From Xanthomonas indica (GTDB lineage Bacteria; Pseudomonadota; Gammaproteobacteria; Xanthomonadales; Xanthomonadaceae), in the NCBI RefSeq assembly GCF_040529045.1, contig NZ_CP131914.1, positions 1 to 64,000 on the forward strand: a DNA stretch of 64,000 bases, written 5' to 3'. Position numbers and translations under genes: made by a program. The notes under the pieces were generated by a model. It ran no database searches, was not told the origin of the DNA, and was given only the letters and a program-made list of their open reading frames with translations. The number at the start of each line of letters is the position of its first letter. The stretch's first letter is position 1. Shown piece after piece: positions 1 to 7,599 of the stretch.

Positions 1-2
1 CG

Positions 3-266
3 GACCCGCGGCGCGCGTTGCTCAATGCGCGCATGTATCTGCTGGACCTGCTGCAACTGCAGCGGCATCCGGCCTCGCCGGCGCTGCAGCAGCAATTGCG
101 CGCCGCGCGCGAGGAACAGGGCACCCTGTGCGCGATCGCGCTGGCGCTGCGCACGATGCCGGAGATGACCTCCGAGCGCTACGCGCAGCGCATCCGCGAG
201 CGCGTGCTGGAGATCCTGCCGGCATCGCTGCACGGCGCGCTGACGGCGGCGGCGGAGGCCGCCTGA
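3..266 (+). CDS. C-terminal fragment of an unidentified protein
   Basis: The reading frame is open from the first complete codon of the window to a TGA at 264-266, so this is probably the 3' end of a gene that starts outside the window. A TTG at 18 could serve as a start, but nothing upstream resembles a ribosome binding site. The visible 87 or so residues are rich in Leu, Ala and Arg and look largely helical. No motif allows a family assignment. The frame stops 87 bases before the convergent hmgA gene. Confidence 0.45.
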   Translation, partial: DPRRALLNARMYLLDLLQLQRHPASPALQQQLRAAREEQGTLCAIALALRTMPEMTSERYAQRIRERVLEILPASLHGALTAAAEAA

Positions 267-353
267 GCGCAGCGCCGCCGCCCAGGGCACCGGCAGCAAC
301 GGCAGGGGCAGCCTCGGCACCAGCCTGAGTGGCGCAGCCGCGCCGACGCCCGC

Positions 354-1652
354 TCAGGGCGCGCGGAACTGCCGGCGCAGGCCCTGCCAGCACTGCTGGT
401 AATCGCGCTGACGATGCGCGGCATCCAGCGCCTGCGCGGTCGGGCGCAGCACCGCACGCGTCTCGAACATGAAGGCCATGGTGTCGGCGATGATGTCCGG
501 CCGCGACAGATCGGCCTGCGAGGCCTTGTCGAAGGTGGCCGCGTCCGGACCATGCCCGCTCATGCAGTTGTGCAGCGACGCCCCGCCCGGGGCGAAGCCG
601 TCGGCCTTGGCATCGTAGACGCCGTGCACCAGGCCCATGAACTCGCTGGCGACATTGCGGTGGAACCACGGCGGCCGGAAGGTGTGCTGCGCCACCAGCC
701 AGCGCGGCGGGAAGATCGCGAAATCCATGTTAGCGGTGCCGGGCGTGTCGCTGGGCGCGGTCAGCACGGTGAAGATGCTCGGATCGGGATGGTCGAAGCT
801 GATCGAGCCGATGGTGTTGAAACGGCGCAGGTCGTACTTGTACGGGGCGTAGTTGCCGTGCCAGGCGACCACGTCCAGCGGCGAATGCCCGATCGGCGCG
901 CGCCACAGATGGCCCTGGAACTTGGCGATCAGTTCGAACGCGCCCTCGTCCTCCTCGTAGGCGGCCACCGGGGTGAGGAAGTCGCGCGGATTGGCCAGGC
1001 CGTTGGCGCCGATCGGCCCCAGGTCCGGCAACCGCAGCAGGCCGCCGAAGTTCTCGCACACGTAGCCGCGCGAAGCACCATCGGGCAACTCGACGCGGAA
1101 GCGCACGCCGCGCGGGATCACCGCGATCTCCTGCGGCGCCAGCTCCAGCGTGCCCAGCTCGGTGCACAGGCGCAGCCGACCGAGCTGCGGCACGATCAGC
1201 AGTTCCGCATCCGCATCGTAGAAGAAGCGGCCCTGCATCGAGGCGTTGGCCGCGTACAGGTGCACCGCCACGCCATGCTGCGCTTCGGCCGAGCCATTGC
1301 CGGCCATGGTGTACAGACCATCGACGAAGTCCACCGGCGCCTCCGGCAGCGGCAACGGGCTCCAGCGCAACTGATCCGGCGGCACCGGGCCGCGCTGGAA
1401 ATCGTTGTGGAACGCGGCCGCGCGGTCGTAGGCGACGAAGCCGCCATGCACCACCGCCGGGCGGATGCGGTACAGCCAACTGCGCCGGTTCACGCCACGC
1501 GGCGCGGTGAACGCGGTGCCCGATAACTGCTCGGCATACAGGCCGTGGGCCACGCGCTGCGGCGAGTTCTGCCCGACGGGCAACGCACCGGGCACCGCCT
1601 CGGTGGCGAATTCGTTGCCTAAGCCGGACATGTAGCGATCATGGTCATGCAT
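354..1652 (-). CDS. hmgA: Homogentisate 1,2-dioxygenase
   Basis: This cytoplasmic non-haem iron enzyme opens the ring of homogentisate to maleylacetoacetate, the second dioxygenase step of tyrosine catabolism. The 432-residue length matches the family. The N-terminus has the typical [11 protein letters not shown] stretch, followed by the [11 protein letters not shown] segment and the C-terminal GPWFHRN-like region (here [20 protein letters not shown]), which carries an iron-ligand histidine. hppD, the preceding step, lies about 0.6 kb upstream on the same strand, separated by a small DUF559 gene. The maleylacetoacetate isomerase and fumarylacetoacetase genes are not nearby. The FAH-family gene at 53936 belongs to the fucose cluster instead. 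Confidence 0.97.
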   Translation of the reverse strand: MHDHDRYMSGLGNEFATEAVPGALPVGQNSPQRVAHGLYAEQLSGTAFTAPRGVNRRSWLYRIRPAVVHGGFVAYDRAAAFHNDFQRGPVPPDQLRWSPLPLPEAPVDFVDGLYTMAGNGSAEAQHGVAVHLYAANASMQGRFFYDADAELLIVPQLGRLRLCTELGTLELAPQEIAVIPRGVRFRVELPDGASRGYVCENFGGLLRLPDLGPIGANGLANPRDFLTPVAAYEEDEGAFELIAKFQGHLWRAPIGHSPLDVVAWHGNYAPYKYDLRRFNTIGSISFDHPDPSIFTVLTAPSDTPGTANMDFAIFPPRWLVAQHTFRPPWFHRNVASEFMGLVHGVYDAKADGFAPGGASLHNCMSGHGPDAATFDKASQADLSRPDIIADTMAFMFETRAVLRPTAQALDAAHRQRDYQQCWQGLRRQFRAP

Positions 1653-1670
1653 ATGCTTGAACCTTGGGTA

Positions 1671-2063
1671 TCAAGCCCCTCTCCCATCGGGAGAGGGGTT
1701 GGGGTGAGGGTACGGCGCCTCGGTCGCGTCACAAATCGCCTGGATCACGGCATCTTTCGAAAGCAGCACGTCGTTGTTCCAGAGTCGAACGATCCGCCGA
1801 CCTTGCGACTCGAGCCAACGCGTTCTTGTGGCATCGCGTGGTCCGGTATGTTGCGCGCCATCGCTTTCGACAATCAGCTTTGCCGCCACACAACAGAAAT
1901 CTGCGACATACGGTGGGATCGGGTACTGACACCGGAACTTGGCACCTTGCAACTGTCCGCTTCTCAGACAACGCCATAGTGCGCGCTCGGCGTCGGTCAT
2001 GGTGCGACGTAGGTGGCGTGCGTGTGCCAGTGTCGATGTGGGTAGCGGCGGTTTGATCGTCAT
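1671..2063 (-). CDS. DUF559 (Vsr-like endonuclease fold) protein
   Basis: This 130-residue protein carries a full DUF559 domain: ARHLRRTMTDAERALW near the N-terminus, then the GAKFRCQYPIPPYVADFCC and KLIVESDGAQH core. DUF559 proteins share the fold of very-short-patch-repair endonucleases, but their cellular role is not established. The last 14 residues (PYPHPNPSPDGRGA) are encoded by the intergenic repeat at 1675-1715, so the coding frame runs into the repeat. A second copy of the same repeat, in inverted orientation, ends 8 bases upstream of the ATG. There is no good Shine-Dalgarno sequence at normal spacing. The gene separates hppD from hmgA and probably arrived as a repeat-bounded unit. 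Confidence 0.85.
   Translation of the reverse strand: MTIKPPLPTSTLAHARHLRRTMTDAERALWRCLRSGQLQGAKFRCQYPIPPYVADFCCVAAKLIVESDGAQHTGPRDATRTRWLESQGRRIVRLWNNDVLLSKDAVIQAICDATEAPYPHPNPSPDGRGA
1675..1715. repeat. 41-bp inverted repeat, copy at the 3' end of the DUF559 gene
   Basis: This is a self-complementary element of the CCCTCTCCC/GGGAGAGGGG family with a CCCTCACCCCAACC flank. It matches the reverse complement of 2071-2111 at 40 of 41 positions. It overlaps the last codons of the DUF559 gene. Confidence 0.9.
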
Positions 2064-2070
2064 GACCCCA

Positions 2071-2111
2071 CCGTACCCTCACCCCAACCCCTCTCCCGGT
2101 GGGAGAGGGGC
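2071..2111. repeat. 41-bp inverted repeat, copy upstream of the DUF559 gene
   Basis: This is the partner of the repeat at 1675-1715, in opposite orientation, with one mismatch. Together they bound a 437-bp segment that contains only the DUF559 gene. Similar elements without any gene between them occur at 24.6-24.9, 27.3-27.4, 46.9-47.1 and 53.9 kb. Confidence 0.9.
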
Positions 2112-2226
2112 TACACCGGCTGTCGGGACTTTCCGCGATGTGCTGTCAGTGTCTGCTGGTTGTGCGCATCCACTGGCTTTGGGCATGCGTGAGCTGTCGG
2201 CTTCAGCACGCTGTCAGCGTCCGCCG

Positions 2227-3339
2227 TCAGAGCACGCCGCGCTTCATCTGGTCGCGCTCGATGCTCTCGAACAGCGCCTTGAAGTTGCCTTCGCCGAAGC
2301 CTTCGTTGCCCTTGCGCTGGATGATTTCGAAGAAGATCGGGCCGATGCAGTTCTGGGTGAAGATCTGCAGCAGCTTGCGCTGCTTGGTTTCCGGGTCGGC
2401 GTCGATCAGGATCTTGTTGCGCGCCAGCCGCGGCACGTCCTCGCCGTGGTTGGGAATGCGCTGGTCGATCACCTCGAAATAGGTGTCCGGCGTGTCCAGG
2501 AACGCGACGCCGGCCGCGCGCATGCGCTCGACGGTCTCGTAGATGTCGTCGGTGAAGCAGGCGATGTGCTGGATGCCCTCGCCGCGGTAGGCGTCCAGGT
2601 ACTCGTTGATCTGGCTCTTGGGATCCGACGATTCGTTGAGCGGGATGCGCACCACGCCGTCCGGTGCGGTCATCGCCTTGGACACCAGCCCGGTCTTGGC
2701 GCCCTTGATGTCGAAATAGCGGATCTCGCGGAAGTTGAACAGGCGTTCGTAGTAGTCCGACCAGCGCTGCATGTTGCCGAAGTACAGGTTGTGGGTCAGG
2801 TGGTCGATGAAGGTCAGGCCGAACCCGGTCGGATGCTGCTCGGCGCCGGGCACCGGCTCGAAATCTGCGTACACCGAGCCCTTCTCGCCGTACTGGTCGA
2901 CCAGGTAGAGCATGCAGTCGCCGATGCCCTTGACCACCGGCGCCGGCACCGCGCGGGTGTCGGCCTTGTCGGCGATGGCTTCGCCGCCGTTCTCCAGCAC
3001 CTTGGCGAACACCTCGTCGGCCGGATGCCGGAAGCGGATGGCGAAACCGCAGGCGCAGGGGCCGTGCGCGGCAGCGAAATCGGCGGCGAAGGAATTCGGT
3101 TCCTCGTTGACCAGGAAGTTGACCCCGCCCTGGCGGTACACGGTGATCGCGCGCTGGCGATGACGCAGCACCGCGGTGAAGCCCATGCTGCGGAAGTACG
3201 CATGCAACTGCTCGCCCTGCCCGGCCGGCGCGGCGAACTCCACGAACTCGAAACCGTCGATGCCCATCGGGTTCTCGAAGGTGGTGACCTGCATGCCGAG
3301 GTTGGCCGGCTGCGACGGATGTTGCGGTTGTGCACTCAT
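2227..3339 (-). CDS. hppD: 4-hydroxyphenylpyruvate dioxygenase
   Basis: The enzyme converts 4-hydroxyphenylpyruvate to homogentisate, the substrate of HmgA. It has 370 residues with two vicinal-oxygen-chelate halves. The N-terminal half begins near FENPMGIDGFEFVEF and the catalytic C-terminal half includes LTFIDHLTHNLYFGNM and the RGEGIQHIACFTDDI segment, both with iron-ligand histidines. The frame is open 152 codons further upstream, but that extension is Arg/His-rich and antisense to the marR gene. The ATG at 3339 (MSAQPQHPSQPANLG) has AGGAG just upstream and is the real start. A divergent MarR gene begins 135 bases away, and the palindrome between them suggests repression by that regulator. 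Confidence 0.96.
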   Translation of the reverse strand: MSAQPQHPSQPANLGMQVTTFENPMGIDGFEFVEFAAPAGQGEQLHAYFRSMGFTAVLRHRQRAITVYRQGGVNFLVNEEPNSFAADFAAAHGPCACGFAIRFRHPADEVFAKVLENGGEAIADKADTRAVPAPVVKGIGDCMLYLVDQYGEKGSVYADFEPVPGAEQHPTGFGLTFIDHLTHNLYFGNMQRWSDYYERLFNFREIRYFDIKGAKTGLVSKAMTAPDGVVRIPLNESSDPKSQINEYLDAYRGEGIQHIACFTDDIYETVERMRAAGVAFLDTPDTYFEVIDQRIPNHGEDVPRLARNKILIDADPETKQRKLLQIFTQNCIGPIFFEIIQRKGNEGFGEGNFKALFESIERDQMKRGVL

Positions 3340-3433
3340 GACGCGTCTCCTGGAGGACGGGGTGCGGCGGCCGGGCCGAAATTTCGGGTGCGGACGGACG
3401 CCAGACTCGCGAGAATGGCCGTAGTATCCTCCG

Positions 3434-3445
3434 TTGTAGTTACAA
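3434..3445. promoter_or_regulatory. Likely MarR operator between hppD and marR
   Basis: TTGTAGTTACAA is a perfect 5-bp inverted repeat with a 2-bp spacer. It lies in the divergent gap between hppD and the MarR-type gene, in an AT-richer stretch that could hold both promoters. TTGTA/TACAA half-sites are common among MarR-family operators. That this regulator binds here is inferred. Confidence 0.6.
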
Positions 3446-3474
3446 GTGAAACCACCAGCAAGGTGCAATGCAGC

Positions 3475-3957
3475 ATGACGATCGCCACGCCCGCCCCGAC
3501 GCCCGACCCGCCCTCCCTGGATCTGGAACGGTTCCTGCCGTACCGGATCAGCGTGCTGTCCAACCGGATCAGCAGCAACATCGCCCGCGTCTACGGCGAG
3601 CGCTACGGCATGGCGGTGACCGAATGGCGGGTGATGGCGGTCCTGGCGCTGTATCCGGGCCTGTCGGCCGGCGAGGTCTCCGAGCGCACCGCGATGGACA
3701 AGGTGGCGGTGAGCCGGGCGGTGGCGCGGCTGCTGGAGCGCGGGTTCATCCAGCGCGAGACCCATGGCGACGACCGCCGCCGCTCGGTGCTGCACCTGAC
3801 CCCGGCCGGGGTGGAGGTCTACCAGGTGGTGGCGCCGATGGTGCTGGAATGCGAACGGCGCCTGCTGGCGCCCTTCAGCGAGGACGAGCAGCGGCTGCTG
3901 AACCGGCTGATCGACCGCCTGGCGGCCGAGGGCCTGCCGAGCATGACCGGGCGCTGA
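3475..3957 (+). CDS. MarR-family transcriptional regulator
   Basis: This is a 160-residue winged helix-turn-helix protein. The DNA-binding core spans roughly residues 45-110, with the helix pair AGEVSERTAMDKVAVSRAVARLLERG followed by the wing DDRRRSVLHLT. The ATG at 3475 was chosen because the long open frame upstream is an antisense shadow of hppD. The gene is divergent from hppD with a palindrome between them, so it probably controls tyrosine catabolism in response to an aromatic intermediate, as HpdR/HmgR-type regulators do in other bacteria. The ligand is not known. Confidence 0.9.
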   Translation: MTIATPAPTPDPPSLDLERFLPYRISVLSNRISSNIARVYGERYGMAVTEWRVMAVLALYPGLSAGEVSERTAMDKVAVSRAVARLLERGFIQRETHGDDRRRSVLHLTPAGVEVYQVVAPMVLECERRLLAPFSEDEQRLLNRLIDRLAAEGLPSMTGR

Positions 3958-3994
3958 GGCGCCGGGGCCCGTAAAACTTAGGCCTTAAAACACC

Positions 3995-4062
3995 GTAGGA
4001 GCGGCTTCAGCCGCGACCGGGCGTTCCCAATAACGCGCCGTCGCGGCCGAAGCCGCTCCTAC
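3995..4062. repeat. REP-like palindrome, family A
   Basis: Two 23-base arms (GTAGGAGCGGCTTCAGCCGC and its complement) are separated by about 22 bases. The element lies between the 3' ends of marR and the convergent thioredoxin-like lipoprotein gene. It could act as a transcription barrier, but there is no clean U-tract on either strand. Confidence 0.9.
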
Positions 4063-4087
4063 GAAAAAAACCAGGCGTCGCCGCGGC

Positions 4088-4687
4088 TCAGGGCTTGGGC
4101 GGCGCCCATTCCTTGAGGAAGTCCGAGAACTTCTTGCGGTCGTAGCCCTTGTCCTTCTGCAGGTCGCCGACCACCTGCGAGTGCAGCAGCTTGCCGTCGG
4201 CGTCGAGCACCAGCAGGTGCGGGAAGTCGACGATCTTCGGGTACTGCGCCATGAACGCCTCGTTCTTGTTGGCGTCGCTGACGTTGACCTTGACCCACAC
4301 GAAGTTGGCGTCGCGGAAGCTGCGCAGTTCCGCGTCGCCCTCGATGAAGGTGTCCAGGGTGTGGCACCAGTCGCAGGCCTCGTTGCCCACGTCGAGCAGG
4401 ATGCGCTTGCCGCCGCGCTTGGCCTCGACCATGGCGGTGTCCAGGTCGTCGGCCGGGTTGCGCTGCGGGTCGAACTGCGCACCCAGCGCCTTGGCCGCGG
4501 CGATGTCGGCGGCGGCCGGGGTATTGCCCGAGGCCACCGGCTGGTTGGGATCGGCCACCGGCGGCTTCTGCACCGAGGTATCCAGCGGCTTGGCCGGCGC
4601 CTGCGCATCGGGCGGCGCCGTCTGGCTGCAGCCGCCCAGGGCCAGCACCGCCGCCAGGGCGGCGCAGATCGTCTTGTTCATCGTCAT
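4088..4687 (-). CDS. Thioredoxin-like lipoprotein
   Basis: The protein has 199 residues from the ATG at 4687, which has GAGGA 7 bases upstream; the GTG two codons earlier is less well spaced. An N-terminal signal ends in the lipobox LGGC with Cys20 as the predicted lipidated residue, followed by a Pro/Ala/Gln-rich linker of about 50 residues. The thioredoxin-fold domain carries CDWC (Cys105, Cys108) and resembles DUF255/thioredoxin_7 proteins. It is likely a periplasmic membrane-anchored thiol-disulfide protein. It starts 10 bases after the peptide transporter gene and is probably cotranscribed with it. Confidence 0.85.
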   Translation of the reverse strand: MTMNKTICAALAAVLALGGCSQTAPPDAQAPAKPLDTSVQKPPVADPNQPVASGNTPAAADIAAAKALGAQFDPQRNPADDLDTAMVEAKRGGKRILLDVGNEACDWCHTLDTFIEGDAELRSFRDANFVWVKVNVSDANKNEAFMAQYPKIVDFPHLLVLDADGKLLHSQVVGDLQKDKGYDRKKFSDFLKEWAPPKP

Positions 4688-4697
4688 TGGCACGTCC

Positions 4698-6221
4698 TCA
4701 CTTCACACCATGCATCAGCTTGCTGATCAACGGCGCGATCAGGAACAGCACCACGCCGGCGCCCAGCAACGCCCAGAAGCCGAAGGTATACCCGCCCAGC
4801 GCGGAAGACACGGTCATGCCGCCTTCGCCGCTGACATGGCTGGCGAAGATGCCGGACAGGTTGTTGCCGATGCCGGTGGACAGGAACCAGCCGCCCATGC
4901 CGAAGCCGACCAGGCGCACCGGCGCCAGCTTGGTCACCATCGACAATCCGATCGGCGACAGGCACAGCTCGCCCACCGACTGGATGACGTAGACCATGAA
5001 CAGCGTCCAGAACGGGATCTTGCCGGCGTCGTTGACCAGGCTCGACAGCGCGAACATCAGCAGCAGGAAGGCCAGGCCGTTGAACATCAGGCCCAGCGCG
5101 AACTTGCGCGAGATCGACGGATTGAAGCGGCCGGCCTTGACCCAGATCCAGGCGATGACCGGGGCCAGGGTGATGATCGCCAGCGAGTTGACCGACTGGA
5201 ACCACGCGGTCGGGAAGGTCCAGTCGCCGAACTGGCGGTTGACGATCTCGTCGGCGAGGAAGGTGAAGGAGCTGCCGGCCTGTTCGAAGAACATCCAGAA
5301 CAGCACGTTGAAGGCGAAGATGATCAGCATCGCGATGACCTTGTCGCGCGCCACCTTGCCGTTGCGGATGCCCTCCACCAGCAGCATGATCGCCAGCGCC
5401 ACGAACATCGTGCTGAGGATCCACTGCAGCACTTCGGCGCCGGCGGCCAGCGCCAGGTACACCGCCGGGATCGCCACCAGCATGCCCAGCAGCACGTAGA
5501 CCACGCGCATGTTGCTTGCGCCGCCCGGCAACGGCGCGCCGATGCCCTTGAGCTGGCGGCGGCCGAACCAGAACCACACCAGGCTGATCAGCATGCCGAT
5601 GCCCGACGCGATGAACACCATCTTGTAGGACGGCATCGCGTCGGTGCCGAACACCTTTTCGGCCAGCTGCTGGGTCAGCCACGGCGCGATCATCGCGCCC
5701 AGGTTGATGCCCATGTAGAAGATGGTGAACCCGCTGTCGCGGCGCGGATCGGCGGCGCTGTACAGCTTGCCGACCATGGTCGAGATGTTGGGCTTGAACA
5801 GGCCGTTGCCGACCACCACCGTGGCCAGGCCCAGCTCGAAGATCTGCGGGTTGGGCACGGAGATCAGGAACAGGCCGGTGGACATGACCGCGGCGCCGAC
5901 CAGGATCGAACGCTGGTAGCCGAGCACCCGGTCGGCGATATAGCCGCCGAAGATCGCCGCCGCATACACCAGCGCCAGGTACGCGCCGTAGGTGGCGCTG
6001 GCCGAGGCCTGGCCCGTGCCCTGGCCGCCATGGAACTGCGCCACGATGTACAGCACCAGCGCCCAGCGAATGCCGTAGAACGCGAAGCGCTCCCAGAACT
6101 CGGTCATGAACAGCATCCACAGCGGACGTGGATGGCCCAGCAGGGTCTTGAATTCGGGCGGTTGCGCTGACGGCGGCTGCGGTGAGGCGGGGTGGTTCGA
6201 CGCGACGACGTCAACGCTCAT
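4698..6221 (-). CDS. POT-family peptide:H+ symporter
   Basis: This 507-residue inner-membrane protein has about 14 hydrophobic segments. It carries the POT/PTR2 signature near the N-terminus (EFWERFAFYGIRWALVLYI, holding the ExxER motif) and the GLFKPNISTMVGKLY segment typical of proton-dependent oligopeptide transporters. The ATG at 6221 (MSVDVVAS) has AAGGGA upstream; the open frame extends further but without family similarity. It is followed closely by the lipoprotein gene. Its position between tyrosine- and tryptophan-degrading genes suggests that imported di- and tripeptides feed aromatic amino-acid catabolism, although the substrate is not shown by the sequence. Confidence 0.93.
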   Translation of the reverse strand: MSVDVVASNHPASPQPPSAQPPEFKTLLGHPRPLWMLFMTEFWERFAFYGIRWALVLYIVAQFHGGQGTGQASASATYGAYLALVYAAAIFGGYIADRVLGYQRSILVGAAVMSTGLFLISVPNPQIFELGLATVVVGNGLFKPNISTMVGKLYSAADPRRDSGFTIFYMGINLGAMIAPWLTQQLAEKVFGTDAMPSYKMVFIASGIGMLISLVWFWFGRRQLKGIGAPLPGGASNMRVVYVLLGMLVAIPAVYLALAAGAEVLQWILSTMFVALAIMLLVEGIRNGKVARDKVIAMLIIFAFNVLFWMFFEQAGSSFTFLADEIVNRQFGDWTFPTAWFQSVNSLAIITLAPVIAWIWVKAGRFNPSISRKFALGLMFNGLAFLLLMFALSSLVNDAGKIPFWTLFMVYVIQSVGELCLSPIGLSMVTKLAPVRLVGFGMGGWFLSTGIGNNLSGIFASHVSGEGGMTVSSALGGYTFGFWALLGAGVVLFLIAPLISKLMHGVK

Positions 6222-6503
6222 GCGGTGTTCCCTTGCGTATTCAGGATGGGCTGGGGCGGTGCGTCCGGCCAGGCCGGGCAACGCGCGAGGATCACCGAGG
6301 GACGGCGTGGCGTCAAATCCCGGACGGCCCGCGCGTCGCGATTTCCGGGCCTGCGCCCCGCAAAACGGTGGCCTTGGTGCGGCGCCGCGATGGCCGCGCA
6401 CGCGCGCCTTGCTGCACGCGAACATGGCCGGGCGACGCCTGGATCGGCACCGCTTCGGTCCGTCCCCACGCAGGTGCGCGCGCGTCTGCGGCGCGCCGGC
6501 ACG

Positions 6504-7418
6504 CTACTGCGAGGACGATCCCTGCGTGGCCGCAGTCGCATCGCCGGCCTGCGCACCGCGACCCTCCAGCCCCACCGAGGTCCGCACCTCGAACAGTTCC
6601 GGAAAGAAGGTCAGCGCCAGCGCCTGCTGCAGGAAGCCGACGCCGCTGGAGCCGCCGGTGCCGCGCTTGAAGCCGATCACCCGCATCACCGTGCGCATGT
6701 GGCGGAAGCGCCACAGCTGGAACTGGGTCTCCAGGTCCACCAGGTCCTCGCACAGCGCGTACTCGCGCCAGTAGCGGTCGGTGTTCTCGTAGATGCGCTC
6801 GAACACCGGGCGCAGCAGCGGGTCGCTGACGTGCGGCTGGCGCCAGTCGCGGGCGTGGTACGGCGCCGGCACCGCGTGGCCGAAGCGGGCCAGGTAGCGC
6901 AGGAACTCCTCGTACAGGCTGGGCGCCTCCAGCACCGCCTGCAGCGCCGCCTGGCCCTGCGGGTCGTGGTCGAACACCGGCAGCATCTGCGCGTTCTTGT
7001 TGCCGAGCATGAATTCGATGGTGCGGTACTGCAGCGACTGGAACCCGGAGGACGGACCCAGCACGTCGCGAAAGCCCATGTACTCGGACGGGGTCAGGGT
7101 CTCCAGCACCGACCACTGCTCGGTCAGCAGGCGCAGCACCTGCTTGCTGCGCGCCAGCACCTTGCGGCACTGCCACACCTGGTCGCGCTGCAGGTGCGCG
7201 ATCGCCGCGCCCAGCTCGTGCGCCAGCAGCTTCAGCCACAGCTCGGAGGTCTGGTGCTGGACGATGAACAGCAGTTCGTCGTGGTGCGGCGGATTCGACA
7301 GCGGCTGCTGCGCCGACAGCAGCCGGTCCAGGCGCAGGTAGCCGCCGTAGGTCAGCCGGCCTTCCAGGTCGGTATGGATGCCGGCTTCGAGCGGGCGCTG
7401 GTTCTGTTCGACGGGCAT
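6504..7418 (-). CDS. kynA: Tryptophan 2,3-dioxygenase
   Basis: This haem enzyme converts L-tryptophan to N-formylkynurenine, the first step of the kynurenine pathway. The 304-residue length is somewhat longer than the usual 280 or so, mainly through a C-terminal tail rich in Gly, Ala, Gln and Ser. Conserved segments are [33 protein letters not shown] with the distal histidine, [10 protein letters not shown], and [14 protein letters not shown] with the haem-ligand histidine, then [11 protein letters not shown]. It stands alone on the minus strand. No kynurenine formamidase or kynureninase gene is visible in the window. Confidence 0.96.
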   Translation of the reverse strand: MPVEQNQRPLEAGIHTDLEGRLTYGGYLRLDRLLSAQQPLSNPPHHDELLFIVQHQTSELWLKLLAHELGAAIAHLQRDQVWQCRKVLARSKQVLRLLTEQWSVLETLTPSEYMGFRDVLGPSSGFQSLQYRTIEFMLGNKNAQMLPVFDHDPQGQAALQAVLEAPSLYEEFLRYLARFGHAVPAPYHARDWRQPHVSDPLLRPVFERIYENTDRYWREYALCEDLVDLETQFQLWRFRHMRTVMRVIGFKRGTGGSSGVGFLQQALALTFFPELFEVRTSVGLEGRGAQAGDATAATQGSSSQ

Positions 7419-7599
7419 GGGCGGCAGGCGTGGGGGCGGCGCGGGTGTTCCGGGCCGGCAAGGGTACCGCAGCGACGAATGTCACACATTGGTCAGCACC
7501 GGCTGACAAACTCCGGCACAATCGTCGGCGGCGCCTGGGGGGCGCCGTCAAAGTCATCTGCGTTAGTCCACGTCTTCAAGGATTGGGGAGATCTTGTTC

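Noticed and set aside
3995-4062. Family A palindrome as an intrinsic terminator
   Set aside because: The same element occurs in about ten places, including inside a coding sequence, and lacks a proper T-run on either strand here.
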